Source: Peromyscus leucopus (lineage: Eukaryota; Chordata; Mammalia; Rodentia; Cricetidae). Taken from it: a stretch of 64,000 nt of DNA. The stretch lies in assembly GCF_004664715.2 (NCBI RefSeq), contig NC_051071.1:7095231-7159230 (forward strand), given 5' to 3'. Positions 58,562 through 64,000 of this stretch are shown piece after piece. Each line of letters opens with the position of its first letter. Within the stretch, counting starts at the first letter, position 1. Made by a program: the position numbers and the translations under genes. Under the pieces are notes generated by a model. That model saw nothing but the letters and a program-made list of their open reading frames with translations. It was not told the DNA's origin and ran no database searches.

Positions 58562-60440
58562 CTTCCCCTTTTATGTCTAATCAAAAGGTAAGGTTTTCAT
58601 TTTAACATAGTAAATTACATATGACAAAACAGTTATCAAGCAAGAATTACAGTTACAATATCTAGTCTGTATTTGGCAAAATTAAAGAAAATATTTTATC
58701 ATTAATCCAATTTTTGTGAGTCTAAAGATTTATATCTAATTTATTCTTTATCATGACTAAGGAAAACTATAACTGTCTAGTCTTCAACTACACCAAAGAT
58801 CCCAGAAGGATATAATATTACCTAAGTAAACAAGAAGTGCAGCCAAGCAACTTTCAAAAAATGTGAGAAATGACAGAAACAGCTGACGCCTGGACAGTCA
58901 CCCAAGTTTCTTCTGCAATGTTAGGGAATCCATCCTTGGCCTCCAGGCCTAGCATATCTGACAGATTTTTCTGTGAAGCAGGATATTCTGAAGGGCCTTC
59001 CTACCTTGTCCTGGCAAAGTTTGGCAGTCCTTTCTTTTGTGTCCTGTTTGTCCATTTGGACAGCATACTATCAGCAATCAAACCAAAGGCACTTTCTTGC
59101 CCAGTGACTTCCTTTTGACACAAAGAAAGTAAACTCCATATGGAATTTCTTTGATGCTCATCATCTTCTCTGAAGTATATTGGTCCTGCCAGGAGCAGAT
59201 ATGTCTCATTGTCATAAAAAAGGGATTTCTGTTATTAAAACATCTTAAATGCCATATTCTGTAGATTATTAAAATGTTTGAGATGACCTGTCTATCTAAA
59301 ATATATCTGTTTGACTTTGAAAACTTACCTAACCTGACTACAAGTTCAATTTGAATAAGTAACTGCTAACTCACATTTCTTTATATCCTAATTAGTTGGT
59401 AATAATAACTCAACTAGAAATTTGCATTATATTGTTAAATGAGCTGTCAGGTATAATACCTTGAACAAGAGTAGAAACATATGTACAGTATATTCTAACA
59501 AAAATAATCTCAACTTTGTATCAATATATAAAATTTCTATACAACTTATAAAATCTAATCCAATGCAAAATATTTAAAACTAGTAGTTGCTTTCTAAAAA
59601 TAGATTCAATAATCTACCTTCTTATATTATTGTACCCATATTCTATGTTTTTTCTTTTCAGAGTAGATTCAATTATCTAACCTTTTATCCTATTATTTCT
59701 TATCTTTTTTTCTCATAGTAGATTCAATAATCTAACTTTTGTTTTATAATGTCTGTATCCTCTTTTTTCTTTTACAAATCTTAATCTAATCTCCTTTGCT
59801 TAGATTTTTACCTGACCATTATCAATAACAACTTATAACTAAACATCATAAATAATGATAATTATCAATAACCCATTGAATGACCAAAAGCTTCCCACAC
59901 ACACACCTCTTGGAAATGTGGATGTCATCTTAAATTTATTTCCTGCTCTCTAGGGGAGAAGGTATCTTTAAAGGATTCTAAAAAGAAAAACAAATGGGTT
60001 AATTATCAAGTTCTGGGAGAGGTAGCTGTATCATTTGTTGTTCAGTCTCTATATAATGGGAAAGTGCAGGGTTTGTCTCAAGTCCTAGCTATAGTAATCT
60101 GTGAGGCTGGATCATCTCAGCTAGCCATCTCAAAATTGTCCTGAGCAGTTTGTAGTTCAAAGCTAATCTTTAGGTAGTGTTTTTAATCTTAGTGGCATTA
60201 TCATAGCCCATGTGGTGTCATCATTGTGGGATCCCATCATCGAGATTTCAGAGATAGCAATACATCAGATTATTCCTTTTCTTGGTAAATTTTTCTGGGT
60301 AATTCTCCCTTTTTCTTTGGATGCTTATTTGTCTAATGGTCTTTAAATTCTTCAAGATGGTTGTTTTCTTTTCCAAAAAAGACAAAAACAAAAACCTTCC
60401 ACGATCCTAACTTTGGGGAGTTTCCTAATCTAGTTTTTTA
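58562..60440 (-). mobile_element. ERV-C 3' internal region
   Basis: Collinear with ERV-B 35054-37450 but without the LTR and SINE that interrupt ERV-B, so it shows the empty sites. It joins directly to the end of gag at about 60440 with no protease, RT or integrase between, so pol is deleted. Confidence 0.7.
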
Positions 60441-60449
60441 TTAACTTTT

Positions 60450-61915
60450 GATTTATGGTTTCTCCTTGTTTTTTGGTTCTCTCTTCTATAGCTGTTCTAT
60501 CACCCTGAGCAGTATTGTTTTTACAATGGCATTAGATTATTTAATTGTTCTGAGAAGGAGTTTCTTCCACGATGACAAAAATGAGTGAACAAAATTTGAT
60601 GTGGGGGCCTGTGAGAGGCCCCACAAGGCATTTGCCAATGGCAAACCCAAAAGATTATCTTGTCTGTCCCTTGTTGATCTACATTCATTAGTCCAGCATC
60701 TGCCTTTGCCATACTTTCTGTATAATCCAGAAGGGAGGGGCATTGTGTTGGGGTTATTCCTTGAAGAAACATTATTTCTAGGAACTCCCTGCTTACAGTC
60801 CCTTTTTTAGGTGACCTTGTTTACCAAAACTGAGACATTTGACATTCTAATTTTCCTTCAAACCTCTGAAAATCACCTCTCCTCTCCAAGCATCATCATA
60901 GCCATGAGATTCAATATTGACTGTATCTTGGATCCATTCCTCTAGGGTGCTGATCTTGCCTTCAATGTCCTAATTACTCTTTTGCATTATGCATTGGCAT
61001 TTTCAAAAACCAAAGATCCAGTTACTATTTGTCTAGCATCTGATTTTGTTATCATTCTATTTACTATTGAAGTCAATCTTTGGAAGAAATCAGTGAAGGT
61101 ATATTTTGGGCCCTGTATAACTTTAATAAATGACTCAGTTTTCTTTCCTACTTCTTCAATTTTGTTCCAAGTATTCAAGGCTGCTGTGCAGCATAAAGCC
61201 AGGGTGTAGTCATCATATAATGATTGCCTTTGTACATCAGTATAATTGCCTCTCCAAGATGTTGATATTGGCAAATTTCAATATTTCTAGCCCTACTTTA
61301 TTGTTCAATGGTCTTAGCCTCATTCTTCTACAAAATCCTCCATTGTAATTGGGGTCCAGCCTCCAAAACTGCTGTAACCAAATATTTTCAGTCTTGAGAA
61401 ATAAGTCTAATGCAAGTTAACCATGAATTTAACATCTGCTTCACAAAGAGTGGGTGCATGCCATATGAGACTATTGCTTCCTTGAATCTCCTCATATCTA
61501 ACATTTTCACAGGAGTCCATTCAGCTCTTAAACAATCTTCAGGATATCTATTATTTGGCAGTTCCTGTAAGGTTACTGGATAAATTAAAGTTAGTTGTTT
61601 GAAAGCCTTGGTTGTTTTTCTGTAACCTTATAATTCAATGTTGATATTGGTTCTCCTTTAAATTCCTCTGTCTGGGTCTGTTTAATAAGTTTTTCTAAGA
61701 CTTGTATCTTGGTATCATATCAACCAGCTTGGCACTCATATAAACCAATTTTTTTTAGGGATAAAACAAGAATGATCAAACTGATAGTGTTTAAAATTGA
61801 TATTATGTAAATCCCTTAAGTTAAATATACTCTCATTTAATTGTTCCATTTTCAAACCATCTAGCATATTATCAAACAGAGACCAAACTCCCTCCAATGT
61901 TAAAATGTTTCCCAT
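60450..61915 (-). pseudogene. ERV-C gag remnant
   Basis: The ATG at 61915 (minus) is followed by a glycine and a MGNILT start fitting an N-myristoylation signal. The first frame stops after about 57 codons. Capsid text lies at 61470-61420 and 60987-61274, the latter with a major-homology-region-like IQGPKYTFTDFFQRL (about 61086-61130). Two degraded zinc knuckles follow near 60850 and 60700 (for example YRKYGKGRCWTNEC, with Cys/His positions lost). Many stops. Confidence 0.8.
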
Positions 61916-62340
61916 GTTTTAATGTGGGAAAAAAACTCTCTCTCTGACTTTTTTTAAACTAATTCCCTCTTTAAGCAATCCTAATTGACTCACCAAATAT
62001 GCTGAAAATTATGATTGATGGTGATGAAGTGAGGTAGCTACCTAGTGTGGTAGCAGCCTGAGGAGGGGCTCCAGTGAATGCCACAACCCACCATAAGAAG
62101 GAAGAAGCCAAAGAATCATCTGTCTGCACAAGGGAACATGGAAAAGTGGCTAACTCCAGTGGTTTTTTAAGAGCCCAAAAGCCTATGGAATTTGTTGCAG
62201 ATAGGCTGCAACATCAACTTAGGCAGGGTAGGAACTCCAGCCTAGGCAGGGTGGAAATTCTGGTCACATGCAGCTCTGGACTGAGCCAACAGCTGTAAAG
62301 CCACAGGCAAGCAGCATTTTTCATGAATTCATGCCCCCAA
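61916..62340 (-). mobile_element. ERV-C 5' leader
   Basis: About 425 bp between PBS and the gag ATG. A large untranslated leader of this size is normal; packaging signals cannot be identified by eye. Confidence 0.55.
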
Positions 62341-62352
62341 AGTTGGGCACCA
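62341..62352 (-). promoter_or_regulatory. ERV-C primer-binding site
   Basis: The minus strand reads TGGTGCCCAACT five bases inside the LTR end, followed by TTGGGGGC. This fits a lysine-tRNA (1,2)-type PBS with one mismatch in the first eleven bases. Confidence 0.7.
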
Positions 62353-62357
62353 GATAT

Positions 62358-62841
62358 TGTACAATTCTTAATTGGTCTTATAATAAAAACCCAGATCCAG
62401 ATATCAGGGTAAATCTGATAAAAGATTTTTATCTGAGAGAAGCAGAATAAGCCACAGACACCACCTCTTACCTCACCAACTCCTCAGCTTGAAAGAGCCA
62501 GAGATTATATCTTCTGAAGCCTTATTTTTCTTTCTCTGCTCAGCCATATCACTTTCTGTTTCAACCTTCCTAAAACTGGGATTAATGGTATGTGATCCTA
62601 AGTGCTGGAATTAAAGACATGTGTCATTACTGCCTGGCTGTTTCTCTTTTAGACTAAATTATTATTGTGTAGCCCAGTGTGGCCTTGAATTCACAGAAAT
62701 CCAGATGGATCTCTGGCTCTGCCTCCCCAGTGCTAGGATTAAGGGTGTGCGCCATCACTATCTGATCTCTATGTCTAACTCCATAGCTAGCTCTGTCCTC
62801 TGATCTTCAGGCAAGATTTATTTGTTCAAAATATCACCACA
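62358..62841 (-). mobile_element. Family I LTR, 5' LTR of ERV-C
   Basis: The minus strand starts TGTGGTGATATTTTG and ends AATTGTACA directly before the PBS. Two B1-like heads in sense (GATGGCGCACACCCTTAATC and ACACATGTCTTTAATTCC) lie in its 5' part. It does not match the family II LTR at the other end of ERV-C. Confidence 0.85.
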
Positions 62842-62905
62842 CATTAGGGATCACAAAAAAAAATTACTATGGCTTACCAGGAAAGGCCTCCATAGATACT
62901 TGCTG

Positions 62906-62948
<43 letters not shown>

Positions 62949-62956
62949 CACAGCAG
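62842..62956. repeat. Short spacer with a 40-base poly(T)
   Basis: T at 62907-62946 is followed by agca and the TSD of the next LTR. The T run may be the tail of a minus-strand retroposon whose body is the preceding about 60 bp. Confidence 0.7.
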
Positions 62957-63357
62957 TGATGGGAGAATGTCTTTCTGTATGCTATAAAAATGTGTTGCTC
63001 TGATTGGTTGATAAATAAAATGCTGTTTGGCCAGTAGCTAGGCAGAAAGTATGGACAGAATAAGCAGACAAAAAGAATTATGGGAAGGAAAAACAGAACT
63101 GAGGAGGAGACACCAGCCTTCTGTCCAGGGAGCAGCATGTAATGGCACACAGATAAAGCCATGGAAAATGTGGCAACACATAGATTAACAAAAATGGGCT
63201 GAGTTTAAGTGTAAGAGCCAGTCAGTAGTAGTTAGCCTGAGCTAATGGTCGAGCAGTTTTAATTAATATTAAGCCTCTGTGTGTTTACTTGGGTCTAAGT
63301 GGCTGCAGGACTGCAGAATCGCAGGAGCTGGGTGGGACCAGGAAATCTTCAGCTACA
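62957..63357 (+). mobile_element. Family II solo LTR, perfect 6 bp TSD
   Basis: It starts TGATGGGAGAATGTC and ends TTCAGCTACA, flanked by cagcag at 62951-62956 and 63358-63363. It has GCTCTGATTGGTTGATAAAT near the 5' end and TTAATATTAAGCCTCTGTGT near the 3' end. The best-preserved family II copy here. Confidence 0.95.
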
Positions 63358-63535
63358 CAGCAGTTCACTCTGATGTTCTGCAAAACTGAAAGCATGCCTC
63401 AGAGCCTTGGGACATCTCAAAGTGCATGACTTCTGAGGTGGCCCCTTAGCTCAGGAGTCCTAGAGAAAAGATATGGCTTTAGAATTTGGGTGGTAGTCTG
63501 ATCTCATTGGGACCTCCAGAAAACGTTAATCCTAC
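63358..63535. other. Unrecognised spacer
   Basis: About 180 bp of mixed composition between two LTRs, not assigned. Confidence 0.4.
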
Positions 63536-63990
63536 TGGGTTAGATTATCACTAACACAATTTTTGAGCCAAATTTGAAACAAGTTTTATTAAATACTGGT
63601 CAGGACCATGGATACTGGCCAGATATATATCCAAGATCCATTCTCAGAATCTGGTGACAAATTACATTAGTCAGAGGCTTATAAAGGCAAAATCCACGAG
63701 GCTACATATTTGCTACCTTCATCTAACCAGAAGCAAGCAAACATCCTGACATACTTTCTGCCTGTATGTCTCCTGCCTGCATGTGATCAAGCACGCATCC
63801 TGTGCAGCATGGACAACCAAGCTTTTTTATAGAAGTAAAAACATGTGGTTTCTTATCTTACATGAATAACACCCCCAACATTCCAGGAAATTATCTGTCT
63901 TTGGGCAAGTGGGGTTTACAGGTTAGAGACACTTTTGTTTTATAATACTCTTAAGTAGGGCAATTTAAACTTAAAACATAATGTTAGCCA
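63536..63990 (-). mobile_element. Family III LTR, antisense, near the window end
   Basis: It begins TGGGTTAGATT and ends ATGTTAGCCA. It shares with 52547-52959 the TTTTATTAAATACTGGTCAG block, CATGTGATCAAGCACGCATC and AAATTATCTGTCTTTGGGCA. Only ten bases remain to its right, with no purine tract, so solo or proviral status cannot be decided. Confidence 0.85.
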
Positions 63991-64000
63991 CTAAATTGGC

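Overview
This 64 kb window is a gene-poor, repeat-saturated stretch of a muroid rodent genome. The evidence is B1 (7SL-derived), B2/B3, ID-like and B4-like SINEs, rodent-type L1 3' UTRs and ORF2 remnants, and many class II (betaretrovirus-like, ERV2/ERVK) LTRs and proviral fragments. A cricetid (vole, hamster or deer-mouse type) is my guess from the look of the LTR families; I cannot confirm the species. I found no intact host protein-coding gene, no tRNA or rRNA gene, no CRISPR array and nothing bacterial. The longer open frames are chance frames, or antisense or fragments of retroelements.

Layout. 1-8.7 kb: AT-rich DNA, a 3 kb antisense L1, an LTR-like piece, and an old antisense L1 that carries a near-identical 508 bp direct repeat (5631-6138 and 6529-7037). 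The repeat flanks a retrocopied transcript (6134-6530, minus) that appears to begin inside an LTR and end at a poly(A) tail. 8.7-14.1 kb: a sense L1 with a large internal deletion, interrupted by two LTRs, a B1 and microsatellites. 14-27 kb: mostly unrecognised AT-rich DNA with scattered SINEs, short L1 3' ends (one inside a B3 SINE) and an older L1. 27.3-34 kb: an antisense L1 with clean target-site duplications (TSDs), a solo LTR, and a sense L1 with little or no ORF1.

34.6-46.9 kb is a nest of retroviruses, all on the minus strand unless stated. An old element (ERV-B: 3' LTR, 3' internal region, RNase H/integrase, and RT on the far side) is split in pol by a second provirus (ERV-A, 38979-45754) with both LTRs, a primer-binding site (PBS)-like site and gag-pro-pol-env remnants. 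ERV-A has itself received two solo LTRs. ERV-B carries another solo LTR (plus strand) and a short SINE.

49.3-64 kb: a solo LTR, a microsatellite, an antisense L1 5' end, ERV-D (3' LTR plus 3' internal region), two LTRs separated by 86 bp (one carrying a twin-primed L1), ERV-C (gag but no pol, with non-matching LTRs at its two ends), another solo LTR with a perfect 6 bp TSD, and a last LTR at the window edge.

Three LTR families recur. Family I (about 420-540 bp) carries B1-like sequence inside the LTR. Family II (about 350-440 bp) begins TGCTRTGG or similar. Family III (about 410-455 bp) carries a conserved block around TGATCAAGCA. These letters are local labels. All family and boundary calls come from reading by eye; no alignment or database search was run.
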